Source of the DNA: Cordia subcordata
Taxonomy: Eukaryota; Streptophyta; Magnoliopsida; Boraginales; Cordiaceae
Length of the DNA stretch: 64,000 nucleotides
Reading direction: 5' to 3'
NCBI GenBank assembly: GCA_028554755.1
Contig: JAPTOF010000003.1
Location: 27,699,501-27,763,500 of the forward strand
A model generated the notes under the pieces. The model did not search any database. It saw nothing but the letters and a program-made list of their open reading frames with translations, and was not told where the DNA came from. The position numbers and the translations under genes were made by a program. How positions within the stretch are numbered: position 1 is the first letter of the stretch; every line of letters starts with the position of its first letter. Positions 1-11,802 of the stretch are shown piece by piece.

Positions 1-151
1 GCTGCATACTTTAAACTAAAACGAAATATATATTACCATAGGTAGAAATTTAAGTATATCGAATTTGGTAATAACAATTGTGAGTATTTCCAGTTTATCC
101 CTGATTTATTTAGTAAAAAGTTTGAAGCAAATGCACATGTTTGCAATGTAG

Positions 152-2188
152 GGAATAGTTCCAAGTTCAACATCTATGATATTGTGTTGGGGTTTTCTAT
201 TGATTGAAGCACTACTTCTAGCTGAAATTAATGTGGCAATGCTCAGAGAGAAGAAAATATTGAGGGAAGAAGAGAATGAGCTAGAGATCATCTCAATTAG
301 AACCATGGCACAAGAGACACTAGGAGACTGGGGTGGAGTTTTTGCTACTGCGACCTATGTGTTCCTTGGTTATACTTCCACGATTGCCTACATTTCCAAG
401 TCAGGCGAGATTCTTTATCATTTGATTAATCTTCCAGAATCAGTCTCAGGCTTTCTCTTTGCTGCCCTCCTCTCCATTCTCATTTCTGTGGGTGGGACAC
501 AGGCCACTGATCAAGTCAATCAATGGCTAACTGCAACCATGATAGGTATGGTTTTGAATTTTATCAATAAGGTTTAGAGAACTAATTTCTTACCAGTATA
601 CTAGATAAAGAGAGATACCTACAATTCTTCAGTGTAAAAATGTCACTAACGATGTAATAACTTCTGGAAACAGGTCTGCTGGCAGCCATTGAGGTTCTAG
701 CCATTTTGTTTGGAGGGTGGTCTGGATTTGAGGGAAATGGTCACTGGGAAAAAGTTCCTGCCACTCTTCCAGTAATAATATTTTCTTTGGTCTATCATGA
801 TTTATCTCCTGGTTAGTATGTTACCTTGTCTCATGATTTGAGATAAGGCAAATGATAGGTACATGCCCTTCAGATTCCAGTTTGATGCTCTTGCAGTGCT
901 CTGTGCTTATCTTGGAGGTGACCTGGCACGTATAAGGACTTCTCTTTTGCTTGGTAGCTTTGTGCCATTGCTGGCTTTGCTCATATGGAATGCGATAGCA
1001 CTTGGTCTTTCGTCTCAGGCTGATCAAGTTATTGATCCTGTCGAATTGCTCTCAAGGTCAGTCAGACTTTACTACTTGTTATCTTAAAGATCACCGTAAT
1101 TTCATTATTATTCCAAAATGAATTATTAATTGTAATAAGAGTCTTGGTTCAACCATTTTTAGTAAGAGCAATGAGAAGAAGATTGTACCTGCTTGGCGGG
1201 AGAAAGCGGTTTCCTGTGTGCATACTTTCCGATTAGTTGGTTGAACTCATTTTGTAAATTGATGTTTTAATCTACCTAATTCTCACTCTGGGCTGTTCTG
1301 CTGCAGCGTAAGATGGAGCGGAGTTTCTTCTATGGTCGAGGCTTTCTCACTTCTGGCTGTTGGAACTTCACTGATAGGCACCCTTCTGAGCTTCTCTGAG
1401 TTCTTCAAGGAGCAAATAAACAACTTGTTTTTGGATTCATCCTCAGCAGAGGTAGTAGAGGTAAGATTCCAGATTGCGGGTTAGTGATTCCACACTCTTG
1501 CAATATGAAAGTAATACCCTGGTACTAATATCAGCTTCATGACCCTTCAGAAATCAAATTTTCTCAGTGGTCCAAGAGATTGGTGGGGAAAACATACGGT
1601 TAGTTTCACAGCAACAGCTTTGGTAATTGCTCCATCACTTTTCGTATCTACAACAGTTCCGGATGCATTTTCTGCTGCAACAGATATCGCTGTGAGTTCT
1701 CCAAATGCATGCCTTTCTCTGTTGGCACTCCTTTGTTCTTCATTTCCTTTAAAGAAATGTATGCAAACATAGTTGTTCAATAAAGAATCGCAACATATGA
1801 AATTGGGGGCATTTCGAGTCAAATGTGGAAAACTATTCAACTGAACCATCACAATTAGTAACTTTTTACTTATCATTGCCTACATTACCTACCTGGTTTG
1901 ATGTACTCTAGAATCCAAATAGTTAAATCCTGAACGATCAAGTTGTGTCGTAGAGTTGATGCATTAGCATGTATTGACTAAAATGTGCAACAGGGAGGCT
2001 ACTGCATGACAATGTTATATGGCATTCTCCCACCTGCTATGGCCTGGGCTACATTTAACAGAAAGGATGATAACCCTGATCAAGCAGCAAGGTTGCGAGC
2101 AAGGCCTGCACTTATTGGGGTTGGATTATTTGCTTGCATGATAGTTTTGGAGCAAATCCTGCAAGATCTGTCAAAGTTGCAATCCTGA
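152..2188 (+). CDS. Tyrosine/tryptophan permease-like amino acid transporter, 3' part
   Basis: Partial gene; the first exon or exons lie to the left of the window. Exons by splice signals and phase: 152-545, 674-811, 897-1056, 1307-1460, 1551-1691, 1994-2188 (stop), giving 393 residues that join in frame throughout. The product is a polytopic membrane protein with many hydrophobic segments; recognisable stretches include SMILCWGFLLIEALLLAEIN, WSGFEGNGHWEKVP and GGYCMTMLYGILPPAMAW. It resembles plant members of the bacterial TyrP/Mtr (HAAAP) family, proton-coupled aromatic amino acid carriers; plant copies are usually predicted to be organellar, but the N-terminus that would show this is outside the window. 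Substrate is inferred from family only. It converges on the V-ATPase G gene. Confidence 0.85.
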
Positions 2189-3545
2189 AGATTTCAACAG
2201 CAAAAGACATGGATAGTGATCGTATACTCTTATTCTGTTCCTCTTAATCTATCCACAATCTGTCTTTTTTGCTTTCTTTCAGCTACTAGCTCATTCTACA
2301 ACTCTTCATCCTATTCTGTAAAGTCATAAAGAAGTTTAAGTTTGATTATAAATGGAATACCAATCCTTGTTGCCAAAGGTTTTGTTGCTCTCAGTTGATT
2401 AACAATTTGAACTGAACAGAACTAGTAACTATTGAAGTTCACATCAAAATCTCTTTAGCTTCTCAACCATGTTTCAGCATCGGTAACTAGAATCTAGGAG
2501 GCCAAACTGAGATATGCAACTAAAAAGCATAGCTTAGTGCACGGGGATACGGCAATAACAAGGAAGGACTAGTGAAGATGGGGGGACACTTTCACTGTCT
2601 ATAAAGGGCAAAGAAAGTCCAACAACTGACTCTGGCTATAGGGATGTGACAGAATTCCCTGGGAGAAATCCTCCCACTGCTATTGTAGTGGCTTAACCTT
2701 TTTCGATGTCAGAAGCATTGGATGCCCTTTTTTCTCCAACACTAGATGCACTAAAGCTCTTGCTATGCACAAGCTCTGGAAAAGGGTTGAGACCACCTTG
2801 GAGTGAACTGAAACCCAACACTGTATTGAGTGCATTGCGATTTGATCCATCTGGTAAAAGCATATCAGTGCTGTCAATGTTTTCTGAAAAAATTCTTTCG
2901 GAGACTTATCTCAGTTGCATTGCAAAGTATGACGCATACCTAACAGTAGAGCCACGGTTTTAGATGCTGATTTATCTTAATCATTATGTTCATGGCTTTA
3001 GAGGACGAATGCAAATGATTTCGCTTGCTAAGATTGCATTGTTTTGGGGAAACAAGCAAAGTTGACAGATTAAGTCACCCCTAACTACTCAACGGAACCT
3101 TACATGAGATTTTTTGGTCTCACATGACTCCTCCATTCAATTCTTTAGGACCCCTTTTCCGTGTTTCAAGAACCCCCATCCTCATATACCCGTTGGTGTA
3201 AATAACAAATAAAGTATGATCATAAGTCCACTTTCAGTGCTTGGGCAAGATATACAAAATTTGAAGTCTAGCCTAATGCAATGGGACACTTAACGGAGAT
3301 TAATATGCTAATCGCTTGAAAGTTCGATAACCGCAGGAGTTGATAACTCTCAATAATAACAGGACTGATACAAAAAGCAGCAATAGACTAGCTTTATTCA
3401 ACCAAGAAGCATAAATTAACCAATACAGAAAAACAAATATACTGTGATTTCAGTTGAAACAAACCACTCCACCAAGCATAATATTCATAAAATACAAATA
3501 ATAGGTAATGAACCACCCAGATTAGCCCCCAGAGCTGCCAAAACC
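2189..3545. other. Convergent intergenic region, no recognised gene
   Basis: This stretch lies between two convergent genes and must hold both 3' UTRs. An 85-codon open frame on the plus strand (2706-2963) and a 65-codon frame opposite it overlap each other. Neither resembles a family I know, and neither has supporting splice or domain signals, so I do not call a gene. Confidence 0.5.
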
Positions 3546-5224
3546 TTAGTTCTTTACAGTTGTCACGTACTTCAGAAGCATCTGGACAACCTCAGGGGAA
3601 ATACTTGCAGCCTGTGTCTTCAAGTGTTGAATTTTTGCCTCAGTTTCTTGTTCAAGACGCTTTACATTAGCACCTGAGTCTCCACTGCTCTGCACGATGA
3701 GACGTGAGATTCAATCAGTGTGAAGGCAATATTCAGAAAGCTAAACCAATTAAAGATTACATTTCATCACATTCATTATTTAATTTATGAGCAAAGAACA
3801 ATGGGATATGGGTATAAAACATACTAGTGTATATCTAGTAGACGTAGTGTCACAGGTGCGAGAAATTTTACGAGTGGTAGAAAAGTAAATATTGACACTA
3901 AGACATAGGATTTGCCATTTTGGAAATACAAGTATAAAAATATTCAGATTAGATCAAAATTAAACTGCTAGAGAGGATATGTTAAAACATAAGAGCTATA
4001 GCATATCATCTACGACTACAGATCACATTTGGGTTAACAAATGCCAAGTGACAAGGGGTCATTTTAACATATTTTTATATGAAAGGTGCTTCAGAAGAAG
4101 CTTTTTGTCCGACTTTACCTCTGCAAGCTTCCTCTGAAACTCAGCTTCCATATGAGCACGAAATTCAGCAATTTCCCTTTCAGCCTCTTCTTTGGCCTGC
4201 TTTAGTCTAGCCAGTTTTGCTGTAAAGAAAAGCAAACGACGTAAATTGTTCGTGTTGACAAACTCACGTTCTGCTTAGAGCTAAATCTTCACTATAATAT
4301 CTTTAAAGTATTGAAAAATGACACTTGGAATGGACTGTGAAACTATTATTCATTTGACTGTGAAACAATATCTCATTTCAAACATGTTCCCCACTTTTCA
4401 AAGCCCCAGGTGCATGTCTTCTGAGGAGTTCATCACAAGAAGAAATAACATCAACAGTGGATCACCAGTAAGAATCCTATTTTGCTCTTTCTTCAACAAT
4501 TAAGTCCTATCAGAACAAACCAGCGTGGTAAAGTCCGACTTATGATAAATAGTTCCGAAGTTCCGAATTCAATTTAGTACATGTCTTCTTTACTAATTTG
4601 CTCTATAGAGTTATTCTATGAAATGCAGAGTTCTCTAGAGAAATCATTTTATTAACTGCTAGGATTACAATTATCATCACTTCAAACATCAAATTATGAA
4701 TTCTATAAACCATAAAAAGTAACTACGATTCATAATCAACAACAAAATTCTAGTCTTGCGACCAATGATGGGTAAAATATATAGTTTATGGAATTCAATG
4801 TTTTATGGTTCCCAGTCTTAGTGATTTATAAGATACTACTAAATCTAGACACATAAGTAACTTAATACAAGGCCAAAATAGGAAACAAGTACCATTCTCT
4901 ATAATTTAGAACTAGTGTGGAAACATTTTAGGGGACTTAGAATTTGAAATAGTTTTCGAAGGACTTGATCATACAAGAAAGAGAAAAACAGGATTCTTTG
5001 GTTGCTTATCCTAAAATAAATGTTTCAATGATATGCATCAGCCTCTTAATTATCACATTAAGGAAACAGAAATAAGAAAGTAATGGTCCGTAAAGCATTT
5101 CACAACATAAAATTTTGAAGGTGGGAAGATAATCACCAGTTCTAGCAGCATTGACAATATGCTGAGCTTCTTGTTCTGCAGCCAACAGGAGTTGAATACC
5201 ATTCTGGCCTCTGCTGGATTCCAT
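3546..5224 (-). CDS. VHA-G: V-type proton ATPase subunit G
   Basis: Three coding exons on the minus strand: 5224-5137, 4219-4119 and 3689-3546, giving 110 residues, the usual length of plant subunit G. The start reads [20 protein letters not shown]. The middle is a charged helix ([20 protein letters not shown]), and the end is [13 protein letters not shown], all hallmark VHA-G sequence. Subunit G pairs with subunit E to form the peripheral stalks that hold the V1 head against the membrane sector during ATP-driven proton pumping at vacuole and trans-Golgi membranes. A non-coding first exon probably ends at 5961 (CAG|GTACATG donor on the minus strand), leaving an intron of about 0.7 kb in the 5' UTR. 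The acceptor of that intron is not certain. Confidence 0.93.
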
Positions 5225-5960
5225 ATTTGTTCTTGAACTCTAGACCAATTCCACTGATTTTTGAGATGTTACGCATTAGACAACAATGAATATTAGGATA
5301 ATATTTTCCAGATCACATTCTTGCTTCATTAGTAAATACTAAGGCAGTTGGTGCAAGGGAACAATTCAACAATACAGTCATCAATAAACCATTAAACAAA
5401 ATACAGTCATCCAAGATCAGAATGCATAAAATATCACACCTTTTTTACCACTACAACTCGAAATAACAGTTACTCAATTGATTACGCAATCCATCCTACC
5501 CCTTTTGTCAACCTTAACTATCTTTAAATCCCTGATACAATACAACAGAAATTCATAACCATAATAAAATCTGGATCATGGCAGCCAAAAAAAAGAAAGA
5601 AAAAAAAAAACTAAACTACCCATCTTAATATTTTCACTAAATATATTAGAAAAAATGAATTTAGCTAAAAGTGGTCATAGCAAAGTTAAATTGAGTACAG
5701 GAACCAAGAAAACAAAGTGAAAATCCAGATCAAGGAGAGACAAAACGACCCTTTAATCCAGATCTAATCCAGTTGAACAACAAATGAGTCAAATATGATG
5801 TGGGTATAGAGATGAGACCAGAGACAGTAACAAATCATTATTGATCTATGCGTATAACGTTAGAAAATGTAGGAAAAATAGATATGTATGCATATATGCG
5901 CAGAGAATATAGAGAAGATTGGAGATTTTTTGGGGGTTGAGAAAAGAGGAAAACATGTAC

Positions 5961-6060
5961 CTGAACAAGCGGGGGAGTAAAAACTAGACGAGAAGGAGAA
6001 GTCTGGACTTCTGGTCTCTCTTTTGTTGTGTGCTGTTCTTGTATTTAGAGTTGATTTTTT
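5961..6060 (-). other. Probable 5' UTR exon of the V-ATPase G gene
   Basis: Minus-strand donor CAG|GTACATG at 5961/5960 precedes an AT-rich intron running to just upstream of the start codon at 5224. The outer (5') boundary is only estimated. No ATG-initiated gene is seen here; the 121-codon frame across this stretch is built on homopolymer runs. Confidence 0.4.
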
Positions 6061-7522
6061 TACCCTTTTTTTTTTAAAGACTTGTGAAATACTCGTATTT
6101 GACGACCCAAAAAAAAAGAAAAAAAAACTCGTATTTTGTTGCGTCGCTGAGCTGTAGCATGACGTGGATGAAAGTGTTTGGGTTGCATCGATCCTGAAAA
6201 TGAGTATATTTTTTTTATTATCCAAATAATTATTATTTTTTAACAGACCGGTAATTAAAACAACAATTTGACTTTTAAGCTATAGGGAAATTTGCTGTAC
6301 TTTTAGAGAATCAAGTAGAAGGTGTATTTATTTTCAAGTAAAGATGTGTTGAAATTGGCATTTTTTTTAATGAAAGAAACTATACTTATTTTCAGTAATT
6401 ATAAAAGAGCATATAAAGTTTTGTACCCTAAAAGAGAGTACACGAGTTTTGTATTCTAAGGGAATCCGATTAACTTTTTGATGACCACAAGAGATTTGTG
6501 GCAGTTTATCTTTAAATACTTTGTAAGATTTGCGAGTTTATATTATTATTAGAGGTAAGTGGAAAATTAATTCCAACTCCCAAAAACAAGAAGGAAAAAA
6601 GATAGTCATGACAAAAGATTATTGTTATATAGTCATGACAAAATGAGATCATGACTATGTTAAAATTGCATTATTCGTCATTGAATTTTCAAGAATAGAT
6701 ACTTTTTAGTGATTTTTCGTTTTTGGGCTCGACCATAAAAATTTAAAAGTATGCCAATATAAGAGTAGAAAGAATAATAATACATTTAAAATTGAACTTT
6801 ATTTTCTTATTTCAGACGTTAGTTGATATTGCTCTTGGCACCTTGAAAGAACAACACTTCAGAGTTGAATAGTAGCTAATACTATATAATGACTTAAAAG
6901 GGCAAAAATAAACTAAAAGCCGAAACTATTTTGTTTGGTCTATTTTTAAGAAAAATTTTACATAAAAACTGAAACTAAAAAAAAGTTGAAAAACCAAAAA
7001 GTTCCAAGTTTGGAACTTTTCAAAAAAAGCTTTTGAAAAACAGTTTTTATATCATGTCAAAATTTATTTTTCTTTATTTTTTCTCGAAAATACTTTTTAT
7101 ATTTTTAAAAGTCCAATATTAACTTCAAAACAACTAAAAACTTAACTCCTAAAATATAGGATAAAAAAATCAATTGTTTTATTTAACAATACTTTAACTC
7201 AAAGCTCTACTACTCGACACCTAAAATCTCACGGTTAGTCCAAACAGAACCTAATTATTATCAAATATGACGAGTTAAAAAATAAACATAACAGAACTAA
7301 ATTTGGATACATAAATAAAATGATTAAGTTTTGCTTAGTAGGATAAGATTTAGTTTAATTAGGTCTGGAAACGACTTAGTATATCCGAAACTTTGAGACT
7401 AACAAGAAAAAAGGGCAAAAGCAAAAGCCGATGAATAATAACATCAAAGTTTCTGAAGCCACATCAAGCAAAAGCAAGAAATGAAGAATATCAGAATGCA
7501 GTAGACACCAAAATGACGCCTC
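6061..7522. other. Intergenic AT-rich region with one MITE-like element
   Basis: This is the promoter side of the V-ATPase G gene and the 3' flank of the AGP-like gene. Apart from the MITE-like segment at about 6926-7252 I see only A/T-rich, low-complexity sequence and no coding signal. Confidence 0.5.
6926..7252. mobile_element. MITE-like element, diverged copy
   Basis: The left end TTTGTTTGGTCTATTTTTAAG faces a right end whose reverse complement begins AGGTTCTGTTTGGACTAA. The interior is strongly A/T-rich with complementary A-rich and T-rich runs. Structure and termini resemble the other members of the dispersed family in this window (16381-16594, 28189-28408, 62698-62941). No open frame; no clean target duplication seen. 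Confidence 0.45.
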
Positions 7523-7876
7523 TCAGAGTCCATAATCCCTCCTGGCAACATATCCAAAGCGAGCCCTCCTGATGTTACTTCGACGCTTCTTGTAAACCAT
7601 CCCTCCAAAACCAACCACACCAGCAGCCGCAAACACCCCTATCACTATCCCTGCTTTCTGTCCGCCGCTCAGTCCGTTCGAGCCTCCCGATTCTGATGAT
7701 TGCGTGTTTTTGGATCCAGGAGGCCGTGGTGTTGGCCCTGCAGGCGGCGATGGTGATGGTGCGGGTGCTGGTGCTTCAGCTCTAGGTACTATCTCTGCAT
7801 GCACGGGATAATTTTTCTTTAAAATGAAAGGTAGTGATAGAAAGATAACAAGATATAATCCAGCTTGGGTTTTCAT
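7523..7876 (-). CDS. Small arabinogalactan-like proline-rich membrane protein
   Basis: Intronless, 117 residues. N-terminal hydrophobic segment (about 5-20) looks like a signal peptide. It is followed by an AGP-type region rich in Ala-Pro and Ser-Pro dipeptides (APAPAPSPSPPAGPTPRPP), a Ser/Gly linker, one hydrophobic span (AGIVIGVFAAAGVVGFGGMVY), and a basic C-terminal tail KKRRSNIRRARFGYVARRDYG. The layout predicts an O-glycosylated apoplastic stub anchored by one transmembrane helix with a short positive cytosolic tail. I recall unnamed plant proteins with the same KKRR...RFGYxARR tail, but cannot give a symbol. Function is unknown. A TATA-like box (CTATAAAAAT on the minus strand, 7974-7965) lies about 90 bases upstream of the start. 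Confidence 0.8.
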   Translation of the reverse strand: MKTQAGLYLVIFLSLPFILKKNYPVHAEIVPRAEAPAPAPSPSPPAGPTPRPPGSKNTQSSESGGSNGLSGGQKAGIVIGVFAAAGVVGFGGMVYKKRRSNIRRARFGYVARRDYGL

Positions 7877-7964
7877 GGCTAGGATATTGTTTTGATGAAG
7901 ATTAAGTCGGAAATATGGTGTTATAAATGCTAGAGAATTTGAACCTCCATGAACATTTAACTAG

Positions 7965-7974
7965 ATTTTTATAG
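7965..7974 (-). promoter_or_regulatory. Candidate TATA box of the AGP-like gene
   Basis: CTATAAAAAT on the minus strand, about 90 bases upstream of the start codon at 7876, the expected distance for a short 5' UTR. Confidence 0.5.
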
Positions 7975-7989
7975 TGATATTAGATATGA

Positions 7990-8841
7990 TTGGGGAATCC
8001 GCCTCGAAGCATGCATGGAACTTGCATGTTTAACGTTTATTGTTGGATGCATATTGAAAATGTATGACAGAAACCGCCATTACCGCTAACTGGAAATGTC
8101 TGGTCTTCATAAAATTTGACAAATACTAGGTTCAATTCTTGATGTTATCACTAGTCTCGGATTTAAATACTGAGATAATGTTATCTGAAGAAGGTATAAC
8201 AAAAAAAAACTCATCGCTGTTAAATGTGTCTCACGTTATGACGTTATACACTCTAAATATCAACTATGATTGGTTTTTTTTATTTCCATTTGTTGAACTG
8301 GGGTTAGAGATAAACAATAGGGGGACCTTAGGCAGCAGCGAGGTCAGGGTGAGAAGGAACAAATATGACTGTTGCTTCTATCGTAGTTAGTTAGAGAAGG
8401 ATAGAAGGATTGAGATATGTTCTCGAATAATTATTTTCTCTTACTATGCCCCTTTTTATTATTTAAAAAGAAAAAGAGATGGACGAGCACATGAACTAAG
8501 GTATCCAATACAAAATATTCTCTGATCACGTCTTAATTCTTTTAGATGATGTTCCTCCAAGAATAATAATTTGATGTTAAAAAATTTAAGACTCATCGGT
8601 TGATTTGTAAGTTTTCTCCTTTTCTTTTAATGATATTTTTATTTGACCAAAAAAAAAAAAAAAGAAAATTATTCTTCACTTTCACCCAAAGAAGAAACAA
8701 CTATTCTTCATAATTTTTGCTTTTTTTCTTTTTTTAATTTCTCTGAAAGAAAACATTGCAAATGACAATATTTTGGGCCACATAGGTAAGAGGATTCGAT
8801 CCGAAAAAACAATAACAGACAAGCGCCCAATGTACTAGAAG
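7990..8841. other. Divergent intergenic region
   Basis: Shared promoter region between the AGP-like gene (minus) and MED7 (plus). It contains A- and T-runs and no coding signal that I trust; an 83-codon frame at 8139-8390 has no recognisable features. Confidence 0.5.
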
Positions 8842-8857
8842 TGGGCCTCGCGGCCCA
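8842..8857. promoter_or_regulatory. Palindromic pair of TGGGCC (site II) elements upstream of MED7
   Basis: TGGGCCTCGCGGCCCA is an inverted pair of TGGGCC boxes separated by four bases, about 100 bases upstream of the MED7 start codon. TGGGCY site II elements are known TCP-factor targets in promoters of plant housekeeping and growth genes, which suits a Mediator subunit. Function here is inferred. Confidence 0.55.
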
Positions 8858-8901
8858 TTTTCTCTATTTTCCCCATAAAATAAAACCAAAGTGAAAAAAG
8901 T

Positions 8902-8903
<2 letters not shown>

Positions 8904-8939
<36 letters not shown>
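8904..8939. repeat. (AG)n microsatellite in the MED7 5' UTR
   Basis: About 18 AG units lie directly before the MED7 start codon at 8954, so most likely in the transcript leader. GAGA-type tracts in 5' UTRs can bind BBR/BPC proteins; whether this one does is unknown. Confidence 0.85.
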
Positions 8940-8942
<3 letters not shown>

Positions 8943-8953
8943 CGATCTGAGAG

Positions 8954-10818
8954 ATGTCGACGGCGACGTACCCACCGCCGCCGCCGTACTACAAACTATA
9001 CAAAGAGTACAACCAAAACCGAAGCTCAGCTCCAGAACCGTCGCCGCCGATCGAAGGCAACTACGTCCTATTTGGAGCCCCCTACACGACCGACGATGTC
9101 CTTCCTAGCTTAGAAGACCAGGGCGTTCGCCAATTGTACCCCAAAGGCCCCAATGTTGGTAATTCATTCTCACATATATGTATAAATACATATATATGTG
9201 TGTGTGTGTGTGTGCGCGCGCGCGCGCGCGCGAAGTGCATGCTTGGAGCGATGCTTAATTGCTTATGAGTGCTTACTATTTGAATACTTCGTGCTCTATA
9301 TTTTGCTATTTATGCCCTGGCTATATGTGTGTGTGTGTGTGTGGAAAATGTCGTGCTTGGCGCGATGATAAAGTGATTAATTTTTGAATGCTTCGGGTTC
9401 AATAGAAGCTATTGAGATATGAATGAGGCTGCACATCTACTTTTCACTTAATTGGGAAGTCTTGTTCATTAGAGCCTATATATGGGGGCGTGTCATTTTG
9501 ATTTTTCATAGTTTTATTAGCTTAAGCTCACAAGGTAAGAGAATATATATGAGAGTTAGAATGTATCGCGATCGCGATGAGGGATTAATGCCTACTTAGA
9601 ATACATGATTTAATATTCATAAGTAGAATTACGTATTGCTGTTGACATAGAAAGCTATTGACTTGAGCGGACCTTTTGTAAATAATCTGCAGAAACTTAG
9701 TAACAATTGATGCCATCTTGAAGTCTACTGTACAAGTTGAGCCACGTATCTAAATTTTTTGGTTAATTGGATCTTGTTAGTTCACTTTAGTTTGTCATCC
9801 TCATGCACATAGGCAAACATTTGCTAGTTGGTGGCTTTTGGGTTTCAGATATATCGAAGATTTAGGTTCAAGTCAAATTTGGAAGATCTCAATTACAAAG
9901 AGATTTATCATCGTCTTTGTATCTCAAAGTCGGAAGTCCTGAATTTGTCACAGATTTCAAGAAGGAACTGAGGGCACTCAATAGAGAATTGCAGCTGCAT
10001 ATATTGGAGCTTGCTGATATTCTTGTAGAGCGGCCATCGCAGTACGCTAGGAGAGTGGAAGACATATCTCTTATATTTAAGAACTTGCATCACCTTCTCA
10101 ATTCTCTGCGTCCTCACCAGGTGAAGTTTTCTCAAATTTAACAGGGTCTTTCTCATTCTGATTGCTGTCTTGGGCAAACAAGTGTTTAGTATGCTTTTCT
10201 TATACTTTCTGAACTTTACACCAGGCCAGGGCCACACTAATCCACATTCTGGAACTTCAGATACAACAGCGCAAACAAGCTGTTGAGGACATAAAAAAGT
10301 ATGGTTCTGTTCAACCCACTACATTATTATATGGAGTTTCTCATAATTGATGTTTTGGATGTTGAAGTTTAACTTCAAGTGTGGTACTGGAATATTATTA
10401 CTATATTACATCCCTAGTGTGATTAACATGGAAAGCAAGAAGATCTTTTAGCTTGTTTTAGTTGTGAAAGACTTGATTTCATTATTGATAGGATTGAGAA
10501 ATTGGTCTAAGAATGCTGACAGGAATAAGGAATTTTCTCTAAGAAATATTCTGCCACTCAAATTGAGTTTGTAGGTAGCAATATTAGATTCTTTGATCTG
10601 CTTAGTTTAAGAATTTAACTGACAAGTGTTTTAGAGTTTGAAACTTGTGAAGTAGTTCAAGGTTCAACAAATTGCCTTCTGCATTACTTGTGATGACACA
10701 ATATAATACTTCTTCTTCATTTTTTTTTCCCTCCATTTGCTTTTCTAGGAGAAGAGAAGAAGCACAGAGACTCCTAAAGGAGGCACTGGGAACCTTAGAT
10801 GAACAGCCAGGAAATTGA
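8954..10818 (+). CDS. MED7: Mediator complex subunit 7
   Basis: Four exons: 8954-9158, 9954-10120, 10225-10298 and 10749-10818 (TGA), giving 171 residues, close to the size I recall for Arabidopsis MED7. N-terminus MSTATYPPPPPYYKLYKEYN, then PPIEGNYVLFG and TTDDVLPSLEDQGVRQLYP. The central region has the family signature ELRALNRELQLHILELADIL and VERPSQYARRVEDI, then FKNLHHLLNSLRPHQ. The C-terminal part is a coiled-coil helix (ILELQIQQRKQAVEDIKKRREEA in the joined frame). MED7 is a middle-module subunit that pairs with MED21 in the nucleus to relay activators to RNA polymerase II. Intron 1 holds a compound TA/TG/CG microsatellite. The start is the only ATG in frame after the leader repeat. Confidence 0.95.
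9191..9232. repeat. Compound TA/TG/CG microsatellite in MED7 intron 1
   Basis: Alternating purine-pyrimidine tract of TA, then TG, then about ten CG units, 30-odd bases after the exon 1 donor. A second (TG)n tract is at about 9325-9342. Confidence 0.85.
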
Positions 10819-11552
10819 TATCTTCGAGCCTAGATGTGTCAAAGTTTCTTTTGTAAATCTATCTTGCAACAATGACTTCGGATCCAAGAGACTTCAAATT
10901 TGAGTCGATGCAATGTGAAATGTTCATAATAGAGCTAATAGAGGAGATGAGCCTCAAAGTATTTGAATCACATCAGATACATATAGCCAATCCCATATTA
11001 CTGTTCAGTTTTTTTCTAGTTTAGCATTGATTCACGTTTTTAAATGGTCATATGTGAGTAATCTGATCTTTCTATCTTCATTTAATGGTAATTTCCTCCA
11101 TGCCACTGACCTGTTGTGGTTCTAATGGCTTTCTATGCCATGGATATGACACACACTGCGGTTGATGCTGCGCTCTATTGCACTGCATTCTCTTCTTAGT
11201 TTCCGGGTAGAGTTGGAGACACAGGACTCGCTTGGATTGGCATTTCTTCAAGAGTAATTTTTTAAATAACTTTTGAAAAAAAGTACTTTTTTGATAGGTT
11301 CAAATTTTTTATTTGTGAAAAAATAAACAATTACAGACTTCCATGTAAACAAAACCATTGCACAACTGTCTAATATAAGTTAAATGGCTAAGAGAACTTG
11401 TCACTGATCATGGATATAATCTGGTAACGAAATTTCAGCGGGAACGAAGGAAGAGGGGTTTGGATCTTTCCCATTCTCTCTGGCAAGTGTCATGCTGTGA
11501 TATGTAATCATCAGAAGCCAGAGCAGAACCTTCATGCTGAAACCCCTAAACC
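10819..11552. other. Convergent intergenic region with a MITE fragment
   Basis: 3' flanks of MED7 (plus) and the PDI-like gene (minus). At 11224 it carries GGACTCGCTTGGATTGGC, the terminal sequence of the dispersed MITE family, followed by about 100 bases of A/T-rich sequence without a matching right end. No gene. Confidence 0.5.
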
Positions 11553-11753
11553 TTATAGTTCATCCTTAGCCTCGCTACTGTCACTCTCATGGCTCTTGGT
11601 GGCATCAGATTCCTTAACCACATTCTGCGTCTTGGCTGGCTTCTGAAGCTTGAAAGGAATTGAGGCATGCTTCTTCAGGAACTTGTAGAAAGCCACCACG
11701 GTCCGGTCAGTATCAACAGTTATCTGCAATATACGAAGACATGGTCAGGTTCT

Positions 11754-11802
<49 letters not shown>

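Noticed and set aside
2706..2963. 85-codon plus-strand frame between two convergent genes
   Set aside because: No recognisable family, and an overlapping frame exists on the other strand; could be a decayed element, but not enough to call a gene.
5860..6225. 121-codon minus-strand frame near the V-ATPase G promoter
   Set aside because: Built on poly-T/poly-A runs, low complexity, overlaps the predicted UTR exon and intron.
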